Source of the DNA: Psettodes erumei
Taxonomy: Eukaryota; Chordata; Actinopteri; Pleuronectiformes; Psettodidae
Assembly (NCBI GenBank): GCA_016785225.1
Contig: JAFBJZ010000375.1
Location: 5,003,501-5,067,500, forward strand
Length of the DNA: 64,000 nucleotides
Reading direction: 5' to 3'
The notes under the pieces were generated by a model. That model saw only the letters and a program-made list of their open reading frames with translations. It did no database searches and was not told the DNA's origin. The position numbers were made by a program, and so were the translations under genes. Shown here in pieces: positions 22,919-35,736 of the stretch (position 1 is its first letter; every line of letters begins with the position of its first letter).

Positions 22919-25900
22919 AAATTTACAGCAGTGCAACTTGGACTCAGCCTTTATTGAAGATGACCCAGTGGGTACCCACAGTTCTCACACCATCAGCTTC
23001 ACAGCGTCAAACCACACCTGTGTGGCGAAGGTTGGTACTTGATTCATTGCGGCAAAGCTCTGCAAAAGACATGAATAATAGTCAATTTATAATTCTTGAT
23101 AGTGGGAGATAAACTCTGTGACAGTATCACTGACTGCGGTCCTAATCTGGCAGTGACCCACCATTTGATCTCCAGCATCTACTTGACATGATACCAGCAA
23201 TCTGCCATCTGCCCACCTATTGTGGGCTAATTTAAGGGTACAATGGTACTTGATCAACAGGGGAAAAAAGATGGTCATACTACTGTAGGTAGGACACGAA
23301 ATGCTCACTGGATTTCCAAGTTTACCCTTACATCTCACACAGTGAGCAAACAAATAAATGGGTACATAGATGAATAAATGGGCACAGGTTGGAAATGTGT
23401 ACAGCGGTGGGAATAAGATTTCCTAGAGAGAGAGGAAAAGCAAAGGTTCAAGAAAGGGTTCTACAAAGGAATGTCACTGGCTTTTGTAGCAGAAGCTAAT
23501 AACTGGTCATTCTGGTAAAAATGCATTACCTGATGAGCTGGGACCTGACAGTGTCCCAGTATATCCCTGCATGGACATCATGGAAATGATGAGAAACCTA
23601 TTGTCTGCTGTGATTTCTGCTAATTTTTTTTCGTACACAGTAACTTTGTCTGTGCATAGTTTGCAGTTAAAAAGCAACCAGTCTCATTTTTATATCTGAC
23701 TGAATACCTCAGTCTCCAGGCTGCAGGCTGCTAGAACAGTGGTTTCAGCTTTTCTCACCAAATCATTTTGTGTGTATCCTTGAGACCAAATAAATGTGTG
23801 GAGTATATTTCCATCTTAATAAACCATTTGAAAAATGATTTCTGCAAAACTGTAAACCTACATCATTTACATCTATGCTTGCTTGCAAGCAGTGCTCATC
23901 TTCCATGTCTTTGCTGAGGCATAAACACATTTTCCTGGCATATTACCTGCACCAGCTGTCAATCAGTGTAATAGGTTGAAACTATTGGCGGGAACACGAA
24001 CTGCATCACCTCCTTGTGCCCATGCAAAAAATACTAACAAAACAGTTACCCACAATTAAAAAAAGAGTCTACAGGATCCCCCCAGGGTCCCTTTTGAAGA
24101 AAGGGCAAAGCATGCTACACTATTTTTACATTTCCATAAACACATAAAAAATGCCAAAAATACTTTAAGTAGTATATTCTCAATGATATTAGGACCAATT
24201 AAATATTCATAGAACACTAATCACCATTTATATATAAAAAACCCTTTTATCCAATGATACTGCAACGATGACAAGGCAACTCACAGTTTGTAGTAATGCA
24301 ACAAGCTCTCAGTATACTGCATCCTGTGACAAATAATGACAAGGGTATTTTCAAATCTGTGAGGAGAGCAGTGATTTCGGGTGAGGACATTATCATCTTT
24401 ATGTCTTTGATTTATTTCCCTGCATGGATCATTTGGGAAACATATCAGCTATATTAATATGAATAAGGTTTTAAATTTGAGATGGGTCATATATTTGAGT
24501 GATACCTTGAGTTATTTTCTACATGTGATGAAGAAAGTCTTCTAAACTTAGTGAAGAAATCATCATTGTGGCATTTATTGTAGTTGGTGTTTCAAAAGAA
24601 ATAATTACAATAACACATAAAGTAAATACATGTCTGGATTATTGAAGAAAAGTTAATTCTGTCACATATCTGAAAAAAGAACATCACTCATGATACAATT
24701 GTGGCTCCCAGTGATCGATGCATACAGTACCGTACATACCATACTTGCCCATCTCTGCAAGAGAATCATCAGCTGTCGAACAAATTTTAGTTCTGAAGTG
24801 CTTCTATCATGTGATCTCCATCTCTCCACCTGTCTCACCCAATGCTCAAACTGGCTTGCCAAAACACAAGCTTAACTGGAAAACAGAAACTCACAGCACA
24901 GCATTAATTTTAAATCTTCACTGATTCCTTTCCAACCATTATGAATAACTGGTACCTTCATAGTTTCATTAAGTTTCAGGTAAACATGTTTCCAAAATAA
25001 GACTAAGTAAGGGCCAGTGGACATTAAGGAGTACACACGAGCAGAAATGTGAATAACCCACAACTGTCTGCCCCTCCTTGTATCACCTGCAAGAAAATCC
25101 GTTATTATTACAGTCATTTGTTTTCTTTCCAAAGAAAAGTTAATGATTTCGTTAAAGCACAATCTTAGCATCACTTTCCTTTTCATTATGATCTTTCCCA
25201 TCAGTGGCACAACAATGTTTACTCTTGCCAAAAGATGTCTGTTTTTCAGGTTTCCCAAATTTGTTGGCAAATAAACCAAAGACAGAAGCATTTGTGCTCT
25301 TTTTTTCCATTGCAAGAAGAGCAGCACTTCTTCTTGAAAGTAAAGCTGTGCAGAAGAAAGTTCATGGATACTACTGGTATATTCAGTTTTATCCCAGTAC
25401 AGTTTTGTACTGTGTGAACTACCATGCCACCTTACGAAAGTATAATCATTGTAGATCTTAACAAAATATTGTCTAAATATGCTGATGAATTATTCCCTGT
25501 TCCTATATAACTGTGTAACCACTTATATGTGTGTCATCTATTAGCCAGAGAAAGGTTTGCTGTACTTTACTCCACTTCAGAAGAAAGTCAGCACATGTTG
25601 TTAAAAGGCCTCATGCGCTGACACCAAATACCATTGTGATGAGAAATCAGGCATGATGGAAATGTCACAGATTTATAATGTTCTTCCTCACAGCGGCACC
25701 ATTTTCATTTAAATAGTACTTAAATAGTAATACATGATGATAACTGCCATATCAGCCTGATGCTTTATCCTCTCTGGAAGTACAAAAAATATTGTAAAAT
25801 TTATGAAAATGCACAACATTACATGCAAAACCTGTTCCACAACTTTCTGTTCTCTGATTGTGCTGTGAATATACACACAACAGATTAACCTTTTGACTCC

Positions 25901-26380
25901 AGAAACAGTCAGAATGTCAAGACATTTACCACTGCTATTTGCACCATCCCACATAAATCAACACGTTTTCATGTTAATCCATCATGCATTATGCATTTTT
26001 TATTGTAGTATGTGTACACTGGTGCTTTTGAAATCTTCAATTGTCTTATTGCATGTGTTGTTAATGTTGCGTTTGTTTTTATGTCTCTCTGTTACAAAAA
26101 AGAACACATTCTGCTCCAGAGAAAGCATATGCTGCTTAGGCTGGGAACTTTAAGTGTTGAACTTAAGACTTCCTACATTATCTTATTACTATCATTAATT
26201 TAAACTTTTAATTCATACTCTTAAATATCAACTTGCTGAAATATACTGAACTGGGCTCATAAGCTACTGGCTTTCTGCACACTTTAATCTATGATTTTCA
26301 TACATTTCAAAATCTGTCTACTTTAGAGGTCAGGCTGTAAATATTAAAAATGCATGATATGGCCAGGGGAGCTGAGATCA
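22919..26380. other. noncoding; one long chance-like frame
   Basis: No gene is recognised. A minus-strand frame of 151 codons at 24872-25327 is the longest non-transposon frame in the window, but it shows no motif, no domain and poor codon character, and lies in ordinary AT-rich sequence. Confidence 0.4.
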
Positions 26381-26866
26381 GTCTTCAAAACGACTGGTGT
26401 GGTTTATAATCTGGGCTGCAACTACTTTTTCTTTATAACACTCCAGAGAGCACCAGTAGATTTAGGCTGGTAATAAGTTTGTGTGATGATGGCTCCTCCT
26501 AAAACTTAATCCTCCCTGTTTTAGTCACCACTTTGACACTGATGTGGCTCTGTCTCTCTCCCCATCATCCAGCAGCAGGCTTTAGTAATATGCAGCTATA
26601 GTTATCTTGCAGATATGACTGTGTTTCAGCAAAATGTCTTTGCAAGCTTAGTTCCGTGTTGGTCTCCACCAACTCCTAGGTAAAGACCTGAGGCTTCAGC
26701 TGCTCAGTGATCTGCTAATTGCTGGCTTTCTTTGTCAGTTTACCTGCTACTTCCAAAAATGTTGGAAGAGCAGTGAGACCAAATGTTAAATTTACTGGCA
26801 ATAAGGGGAGCTATTGTTGGCAAAATTCTGTGTTATGAATTTATTTAGTGCAGCTTTAAGATATGT
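26381..26866. repeat. candidate unclassified interspersed repeat
   Basis: The segment opens with GGTTTATAATCTGGGCTGCA and ends with TTTAGTGCAGCTTTAAG. It contains phrases such as GGTCTCCACCAACTCCTAGG and TTACTGGCAATAAGGGGAGC that I associate with a dispersed noncoding repeat of percomorph fish. It has no coding potential. Boundaries and family are uncertain. Confidence 0.35.
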
Positions 26867-29800
26867 GAACAGTCATGTCCATATAGCAATGCTGTGTGAA
26901 AGAGACCATGATATCTTTTGGATATTGGGGAAAGATTCTGGACTTCTTGTGGTAACAATTTTCATAAAAATGCAAGAATAAATTTGCAGCTTCTTTGAGG
27001 TCCCTTGAGGAGCAACCTTTCTCTCAGAAGACCCTGGCTCAACAGATAAGTGGACCTAATGTCTTTATACACGTCAGTGATTATTCTGTTTCCAGATATG
27101 TGAATCATCCTGCCATAATTAAGGATAAAAAAAATCCTAAAAGAGGACCATGTGGGGGCTCAGGGATTCAGATTTGTTCTTAAATACAGGATTTAGAGCT
27201 GTGAGGATGTCAGTTTTATTCCTGTTGGTATGTGTTGTCTGTTGTCTTCATCAAGCAAAAACCCAACTCAACTGTCCAACAGTTACCCATGACTTCATGT
27301 GTTAGCCTCACTTGCTGCAGACTGGGGGAGCCAGGGTACTGGCCCATTATGAACCCAAACCAAACCAAAATTAGGGAAAAAAGAAACTCTGCTCAGAGAT
27401 TTAAAAAAAAATACTTCCATATACACTAATACCAGCCTCTTCTGACTAATATGCACATGCCTGGCTCAGGCAGCTGCATAAGTAAGGATTTGATGGCTTC
27501 ATTTGAGGGAGATATTGCTTAATATCGCTCTTTTAACTGATACAGACAGCTGTTATTTCTTATAAATGTTTAACTCCTCCAAAGATCCATTCCACTCCAA
27601 GTGTGCAGATGTAACTCCTTTACAACCAAATTTTTGTGTCCGTTTGTCAGCCTTATTGTGCTCTGTTGAAAAATCAAAGCCATGTCTGCATCACATCCAC
27701 TGACAACATCAACAGAAGCAGAGAGAGATGGCAGTTCCACCTGAAGTGTCAACAGCAGTACATGCAGTTACTTCCTAAAAAGAGGAGTGTATTAATTAGT
27801 TGCCCAAAACTTGAAATAAATAATGCAGCAACTTTATGGATGCACAATGAAAGAAGCTCTTTTCAGGAGAAAAAGTGGTGGCATTTATATTTTTTTTTAC
27901 CGACCTCACTCGACAAGCTCTCAGTCATTAATGTCAAGATTTATTTACTACATGAGGGCACCTGGTTTTTAATGGTGCAGCGGCTTTAAAAGCAGATGGG
28001 CAGTGCTCATTAAAAACTATTTACCAGATCATTAGGATGTACAGAGCCATCTGTTAAACACACTGGTCAACAGCAATTTAAGTATTTGTGCTTGCTGTGC
28101 ATTTCCACGTGAAATATGATCATTAAAGGATAGTGTATAATGTAAGACTGTAAATGAGTGTTTTGATCAGTGATTGGTCAGTTTAAGAAGCAGCATGTGT
28201 GTTGCAAAAATGTTATCAATATACAATTTGTTTCTGAGCATTGTACATTTCATATATAAAATGCAGAAAGGAGCTCTGATGTAGGTTAGGCACCTTCAAA
28301 GATAGTTGTTTTTAGTGAATTTAAAAAGGCCTCTTGTATATTCTACTGGCTTACATTGCTCTTCTCTTCTACTAACACTTAGTAGAGCAATAAACCTGTG
28401 CAGACATGGTGGAAAGGATGGAGGAAATTTTGCCTGGCTATTTGATTATTTGAATCTGTTTTTATCAGATTTCTGATGAGCAGTCATTGGTGAGATAGAG
28501 GCAGACAAGTAAGTAGTGACAGAGGTGATACAGTATATGACTTGAAAAATATGTAGCTCTTATATTAGTCCATGAACTGAGAGTCCGAGATAATAAAAAA
28601 CCTCACACTCGGGGTGAGGCTATTTCAGTAGTTTGACATTCCACAAGTGCATTGCCAGAGGACATTGTTCTGTACAAGGAAGAGACAGGAGGGTACAATG
28701 GTTATTAAACAGAAGAGCAGTTAAAGATGAACTGAAATGAACAGCTTTAATCCTCCTTGTTTTCATTTCATGAGTATTTCATTAACATTTGAACTCATAG
28801 AAAAAGCTGTTATTTAGTCTAACATTAAATAGTAAGACTTACCAAACAATTATAATTATAAAAGTCCCCTTTGTTTGCCCATGCTGGCTCAAAAACTCCA
28901 CTTCAACTTCAACTAATCCAAGTGTCTTGTAATTCAGGCAAATTCTGAAATAAACATTGAAAAATGAAATCCATTTAGCTTGAACAGTTTGAAACTATGC
29001 TATCTTTGGTGAGACTAAATAATTTAATTCATGTGCATATAGAATTAGTGTTGTGTGCATAGAATTACGAATTAAGGAGCTGATCTTTAGTGTACATTCA
29101 TGCTGATACATTTTTATTCATTTGACATGCTGAATAATTAATGGACTACCCTGACTATGTTGACTGTTGGCCAATTTAGCCAGGACCAGCACTAAAATAA
29201 CTATGAACCCTGTACACGTTGTACATTGTTTTAAGTTACTAAGTTTTGACTTACTTCACTTCAAAATAATTCATTACACTTGAATTTGATTTTCAATTTG
29301 AGCTTTTAAGTCTTATATACAGCTGGGACATTGAAAAGTGGACAACTGTATGTGTACCATCTCTGCTATTTGGAGTAGTCAAAAACTAAAAACCTCTTTT
29401 AGATGTGGTGATAGTATGTTCTATGAAGGGTAAGACTGTTGTGTGTCAGTATAATGCACTTCCTGAAGGCCTTTAGATTATGATTCAATATAACAGAAAA
29501 AAGGACGAGGAGAACTCATTGATGTCCCATTACCACTTTTCTACAGGGACCTTCTTGGACCCTACTAGCTAGCTATTTTTCCCAGTCAGCCAGAATCACT
29601 ATGAAGTAAAGAAGACCTCATGTGTATTTAACAAAATAAAGTACATAAACTTTAAAATCTCTGAGCAGCTTGTGCAGCATTATGCAAGTGTTTTGTAATG
29701 ATTACTCCAGTCCAATTAGCGTAAATGTACTTCATTACCTCTAACATTTAGCCCACTAACAGCTGTTTTATTTTGAAAGGATGAATAGTCGTGTGCCTTG

Positions 29801-30845
29801 TTATGACAGTCTTTGGGGATGGTGCACACACAGACAGTGTGCAGACAGAGCCTGCTGGAAGAGACAGGCACACAAACATCCACACTTTCATAAACAGTCG
29901 AGCTACAAATAGGACATAGTGGGTGTATATTTACAGGCTTTTTCATCAAACACAAGCAAATTGTTTGGATGTAAACTGCTTGGATTACACTGCCCGAGCA
30001 TTAACATTACAGGAATGGGATGGTCATAATATGGTTATAGCCTGTAAAAAAACTAGTGCCTAATCACTTGCGTTGTTTGTGCCCAGATTGAGATCTGGGC
30101 AAATTCCACTGTGTGCATGGTGCTGAAAGAGCACATGAAAACAACACTATAAAGCACAGATTTCAGAGGTTTGATGAGCTTAGGTGACCACCACCAACTC
30201 CAGCCTTACAGAGATAACTCTGAGAGTGAGTATCCAGTGAAACACTGGGCCCAACTGACATTACTCTGGCACTGAGAGAAACTGGGCACAGTCACTAACA
30301 CTGTGCATGGAGCAAAGTGTGCAAACAGCTCATACCCAGCAGAGGGAAAGTGAGACCTGTTTCCTCCAATGTGACATAAACAACTTGATAGCAAAATGAA
30401 ACATAGTGGAGGGAGATATTTGAGATTAGGAGGTCCTCTCTTCAGCACACAAAGGCCTATCTAGATATGCTTATACCCAACATAAATAGTGCACATAAAG
30501 TTCTCTCCATAGGGAGAACGAATGCATAACATCTGAGAAAGGCTGCAGCCATTGTATGGACCTCTTGTTAGACACACCAGAGGGCCCATCATGATAGCTG
30601 CTAGCTACCTGCAGCTATTGAACACCTTCAGCAGTGTTAGCGTGGCAGTAGTTAAACAGAGTGGCCATATTTTTTTCTGTATATTTAAACATAAATTCTT
30701 ATTTCTATTAATGATTCTGGCACCATGGTTGAGGAAAAAACAAAGTTAGTTGCATTGCCATGAGTAGCTCACCTCTAGTGTGAACAAACTCATTACAACT
30801 TCATGCTTGCAGTGTAGATATATGAAAAAGACATCAATTCTTCTT
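26867..30845. other. noncoding, nothing firm
   Basis: No gene is seen. A plus-strand frame of 117 codons at 27636-27989 has no recognisable motif and is probably chance. A 6-bp-stem hairpin (CCTCAC/GTGAGG) at about 28600 is too small to weigh. Confidence 0.4.
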
Positions 30846-30912
30846 CATTTACACTTATTCATTTGGTGGGGGCTTTTGTCCAAAGCGATGCACAATGTAC
30901 ATTCCAAGTCAT
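30846..30912 (+). repeat. remnant of a teleost repeat (GCTTTTGTCCAAAGCG core)
   Basis: CATTTACACTTATTCATTTG followed by GGGGGCTTTTGTCCAAAGCG matches the ATTTATTCATTTAGCAGACG / CTTTTATCCAAAGCGAC phrase that recurs very often in fish genomes. Only the core survives here. Confidence 0.5.
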
Positions 30913-31586
30913 TAAAACTCAATGACAGCGAGTTTGCAGCCATTTTCTTCCCATTGTAATATAAAGGCTTGTTTGTGACAAGTGTGCCGTTTGTCTGAAG
31001 GGGCATCTGTTATGGAATGTGAAAGCCAAAGCGATAATCTTATTGGACTACTTAAAAACCCAGTAAAAAATCTATAGAGTGGTTTGTATGCCTGTACTAA
31101 AGCTACATTTTGAATCCTCTAAATTGACTGCTCATGGTGGAGGAGCCCTTACAGGGTCTTTCTGAATGGTGTCCATGTTTTAGATGTAGCACTTTATATT
31201 ATTGTTTATGCACTTCTAGACAGATGGCAGCACACTAACAGATACCAGCCACAGCCAATTAGCTTGTTACAAAAATAGCAACTTTTAAGTTCCTATATTG
31301 GCTTTGACCTTAATCTTTAGAGATCATTAGAGCCTAACTTTACAAAGCCCCTCATTATATTGCATTCTTTTTATGTGCTTTACTCTTGAGCATACCAAAG
31401 CAAAGGGTAGTAGGCTTAGATGATGAGGTATCCTTTATCTACCAAAATAACATTGAACATTTAGCCTTGACTAAAATAATGAATTTATGGCTATTCTGTG
31501 CAGGAGGTGCTCACCTTTACTGTTAAAGCAACACCATTTGTATTGGTTTTCAAAACACAACTTTCTGTCTTCTTGTGTATCCTGTC
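30913..31586. other. noncoding, nothing seen
   Basis: Unremarkable AT-rich sequence with no coding or repeat signal that I can name. Confidence 0.4.
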
Positions 31587-31650
31587 TTTCTATCTATCTA
31601 TCTATCTATCTATCTATCCACCCATCTAGCTGTCTGTCTGTCTGTCTGTC
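31587..31650. repeat. compound tetranucleotide microsatellite (TATC)n-(TGTC)n
   Basis: About eight TATC units (31587-31618) are followed by CACCCATCTAGC and then five TGTC units (31631-31650). Translation of this run gives an artefactual Ser-Ile-Tyr-Leu repeat, which is not a gene. Confidence 0.95.
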
Positions 31651-34600
31651 CATCCACATACACCTTTTCCCTACATTCACCTCATCTCTGCTGCACTCCT
31701 GCACACAGTCGCTTGTTACCATAACAACCAACAAATCCTGTGCCCTTCAAAAGAATTAGCATTCAACACTGTTACTCCTGCCAACACAGACCACATCCAC
31801 CCATCCTAAAACCAACCCATCACAGGAGCTCATGGGTGGAAATGTGTATAGAAATATAGCTGTCTCTTATGTTTGTGGAGTGTGCGTCTGTTGGCCAGTA
31901 CTGTATGCAGTACTGTTTGCTAACAATACAACTGCCACCCAGAGGTAAGGTCCAGTAAAAAAAAAAAGCCCTGGACTCCTGCCCAATCTACCATAATGCT
32001 GTGATAAGAAGAGAATGCTGTGCTGTCATCATAGTGATGATGGTTGTAGGGTAGTGATTTCAGGTTTATCCTAGATGAATCAATGCCTGGAGCTCATTCT
32101 TTACGCTTGTGAATCCAGAAGTATAGTGTTCAGAATTACGGTTTGTACTGTCATTGCTTTAATCTGCCCCTTTTCCAATCATATGAGAAGCACAGCCCTA
32201 ATCACTGTCACTAGCAGATACTATGAGATGAGCGATGCATGTGACATGCTGGAGCCTAAAGGGGTCTAAGGTTAATCATCAATTTAGTAACCTTTTTTGG
32301 CCCGAAATACAAACATTGTGACAACACAGGTGTATCAGCCTTCCTGGCTTTGGAGTTCAGAGAGAACCTACTAAAAATGAATTGCTGAACTGAATTGAAT
32401 GAACTGCTTTGCCAAACATACTGAATTAAATTTTTAAGGGTTAAGAGCCCCTTGAGTGAATTTTCTCAAGCAGAGATCTCTGTGACTCAGACTGTTTATA
32501 CATAAAACCAGAATCAAGTTGTGTCCCACAGTAGAGGGAGGTTTCAGATGCTATGCATATTCACAATATTATCTTAAAACTTGAAAAACAAAACAAAACA
32601 AAACAGCACAAGATTTATAGCATCATCGTTTGTACTGCTGCAGTTTCATTCCTCTCATCAAATGTCGCTGTGGTAAGAAAACAACCATAATTTTTTTAAA
32701 TTCACAGCAACTTGACACAGACCTATAAATACAGCCAAAAGTAAGCCACCAATTTATGCAGGTATCACAAACCTAAAGATAATATGCAACATGGCCCTGG
32801 TTGGTTGATAAATCTGATCGAAACCGAAATCGAAACTTTTCTGCTTAACTGGATTTGTTTGGACATGGGAATGTTGTCAGTAATTGGACTGCTGAAGGTG
32901 TTTAGTGGTTGCCATAATTATCACGACATTTCATATGTTCTTCCTACTAGGTAAATGTGGGGGGTTTTACATATCAAAAGAAGGATCAGTATTGGAATGA
33001 TACAAATAATCTTTTTACTTTAATAATTTTCTCTGCTAACCAAATTTGAGGGTTGACACTTTCCCAAACAGTAGCAAGAGACATGTCTGTGTTTACTTGA
33101 TGAAGAAGGTGGTGAAATAGATGACACATGAACAATACCTATTTAAATCGCTGGAAAAATTGCAGAATGGGGCCGTAATTTAGTTCTGGACCCAGGTTCT
33201 GTTAAGATTAACCTAAAAGAGGGTAATGCAACTTGTTTAAAAAGCGACCTCTAACAAAAGATGTCTAGTTTGCTATATTATAAATAATGAATAAAATTAC
33301 TCATTACATGCTACTTTAATTCCCAAAAGGGATTGGTTAAGTATAGCCTATAGTGAATTGGTATTCATCACTTTAGCCCGTGGGGGAACGTGAGGCATCT
33401 TTTAGAAGTTTGCTTAAGAAGTTTCACTAATTTATTCATGAAACTTCTTGGTCAAGGACTCTTTTCTTTAAACCTTTTTAGTCAACCAATACAGTTACAC
33501 GAGACACTGCACTTATACTTTAGTCACATTCTGTAGCAGCAGAGGTAGCATTAATTTTTAAATGATCTGTGTTGCTAATGTTTAATCATAGTAGTAGTTA
33601 ACTGTTGAGATATTAAATACATAAATGTAGTTTTTCCCCATCACTTCATACTATTTAATGGTAAATTGTGTTGCCATTGCCCTGACCTGAAAAGCTGATA
33701 TGGCACTTAAGTGTGCTTCATTGACATTCATTTACATACTGTATAGCTGGAGAAAGATATTCCAAAGGTTTTCCTTTTTTTTCCATCTTCTGGGCCATAT
33801 CATGAAGAAACGAGTGTAAGCTGTGAGGGCCTGACTGACAACACCCGCAAAGGTCATCTCAGCCTTTTAGCCTGTATGAGGCAGACGGGAAGGGGAAGCA
33901 TAATCAGCAGACACCCATTTGAAAGACTAAATACTGTGACAGAACAAGCTCCCACAGGAACTGAGGGAATGCCACAAGCTTTCTATCTGGTTTCAAGATC
34001 TGTTCAGCTGCACTGCACACATTGTTTTCAATCGAGTTAGCAGTTCAGAATAGATTCAATCAATTAAAGTGACATGGTTGCAGGCTGGCAGTCGAATGGA
34101 AATATTAAATCATCTTTCCAAGTTGTCTGGCATCAACACACCCCCATGGAGAGAGACCATTTGCTTGCAGAGAGTGACGCAGATTAATGCCCCAAAACAT
34201 CCTAATTGCCTAATGAACCTTTTTCAAACTGCAGAATTGTGTTTTGAGCTATAGAATCCCTGAAGATTTGCCCAAAGCCAAATACAAAGAAACCATGTAA
34301 AAAAAAAAAAAAGTTTTTAAAAAAGTAAGTGCTATTTGTCACATTATTCAAACGAGCCTGCAATGAATGATACTAAAAAAGGGGAAAACCAATGCATGGT
34401 CTATAGTATGATATTGTACCCCCAATGTCACGCCAGCCCAAATGTACTGAATATTCATTTCAATGATAATAGATATAATTCTGTGCAGATCAAGCCATAC
34501 AATTTCAGTTGGCAGTGACATTGTAAGGGTTTGCTGTGACAGACATGTAGTGTCTAGCTATTTTAGGACCTTGTTTAAAAAAATAACTACATTATATACT

Positions 34601-35502
34601 TTTTTTGTGAGCCATTTATAAAAACTTAGGGATGTATTCTGTAGAAACAAAGGGGTTTAGTGGGGTTTTTCACAGTTAAGGTACAGAAGTTGCCACGTAT
34701 TGAGACTTCAGATGAACACTTTTGCCCTCAGGATTTGCTGATGATAACAAAAAGACAGACTAGCCTTATCCTATCCTATATGTATTTATTTTTGTTTGTT
34801 TGATTTTTGCTGTATGTGTTATATTTGTCAGACATGTCTGAGCTGCTCTCATCCGAAGGTGCAAACAGCATGGATAAGACCAGGTATTCTCTGATAGCAG
34901 AGGTGGTAGTGACAACAGATATATAAATGAGAGCTTTAACTCGCTGAAAGGAGCTGTCATGGATTACAGCGGTTATTTGACAGAGTGCTTGCCCCTTCGT
35001 TTTAACTATAACTCAGCACTGTGTCATCAGTGTTGGCACCCTCAGAAGTATAACCTTTAGCTACATCAGCATGGACACCTAAACGAAACAAATGACTGGA
35101 CCTCTGAAATACTTGCTGTGTGTTCAGTAAAAGGTAAATGACAGGAGTATGGCTGACCACATGAGGAAAATGAGGGCTACTAGAGGGGTTTCATCTTTCA
35201 AACAGTCAGAGATACAGAGGTGAATTGAACACTACTTGAACAAACCTGTGAGGAAAGGAAAAGCAGCAGAATGAGACATCTGGCAAAACACAAAAACATT
35301 TTGGAGTTTGGTGTTAGATCACTGAAACACCGCAAGATGTTGACCACCACCACATCCAAATTTTTTACCAGAACTGTGGAGTGTGATCGCAGCTAACTCA
35401 CTGGAATATGAAACTAAAATGAAATTGTTGCATTTACAAGGCAAAAGTGTTTATGGAACACATACAAATTGCTCTTTAAAAATGATATGAAGCAGCATGA
35501 TC
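31651..35502. other. noncoding; candidate conserved segment at 33.8-34.2 kb
   Basis: No gene is seen. (AAAAC)4 lies at 32586-32605. The part at about 33810-34250 is repeat-free, GC-mixed and contains ATTAAT and CAATTAAA cores, so it is a candidate conserved element by composition only. Confidence 0.4.
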
Positions 35503-35736
35503 AATCCATCCATTTGCTATACTGCTTATCCTTTCAGGGTTGCAAGGGGGCTGGAGCCAGTCCCAGCTGGTCAGGTCACCAGTTTATCACAAGGGTGACA
35601 CATCGAGACAAACAACCATTCACACCTAATTAAAAGCCACCAGTCAAACTTACTCTGCACAGAAAGGATCCAGAGTTCAAACCCAGAACCTTCTTGTTGT
35701 AAGGAGACAGCCTTAACCACTGCACCACCCGACAGT
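35503..35736 (-). mobile_element. tRNA-like SINE, internally deleted
   Basis: On the minus strand a tRNA-like head reads TGGTGCAGTGGTTAAGGCTG (box A region, complement of 35711-35724) and GGGTTTGAACTC (box B region, complement of 35673-35684). The box B word is one C-to-T step from GGTTCGANNC. The body includes the TGTTTGTCTCGATG phrase, and the tail ends GGATAAGCAGTATAGCAAAT followed by GGATGGATT, matching the GGATGGATGG tail of an abundant fish SINE. Full-length relatives as I recall are about 330 bases; here the middle (the GTTTGCATGTTCTCCC and CTCCCACAGTCC region) is missing. Both the deletion and the decayed box B argue that it is inactive. Confidence 0.8.

Noticed and set aside
27636..27989. 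117-codon plus-strand open frame
   Set aside because: No motif, no splice context and ordinary composition; it is most likely chance.
31487..31759. Open frame with a Ser-Ile-Tyr-Leu repeat
   Set aside because: It is the translation of the TATC/TGTC microsatellite.
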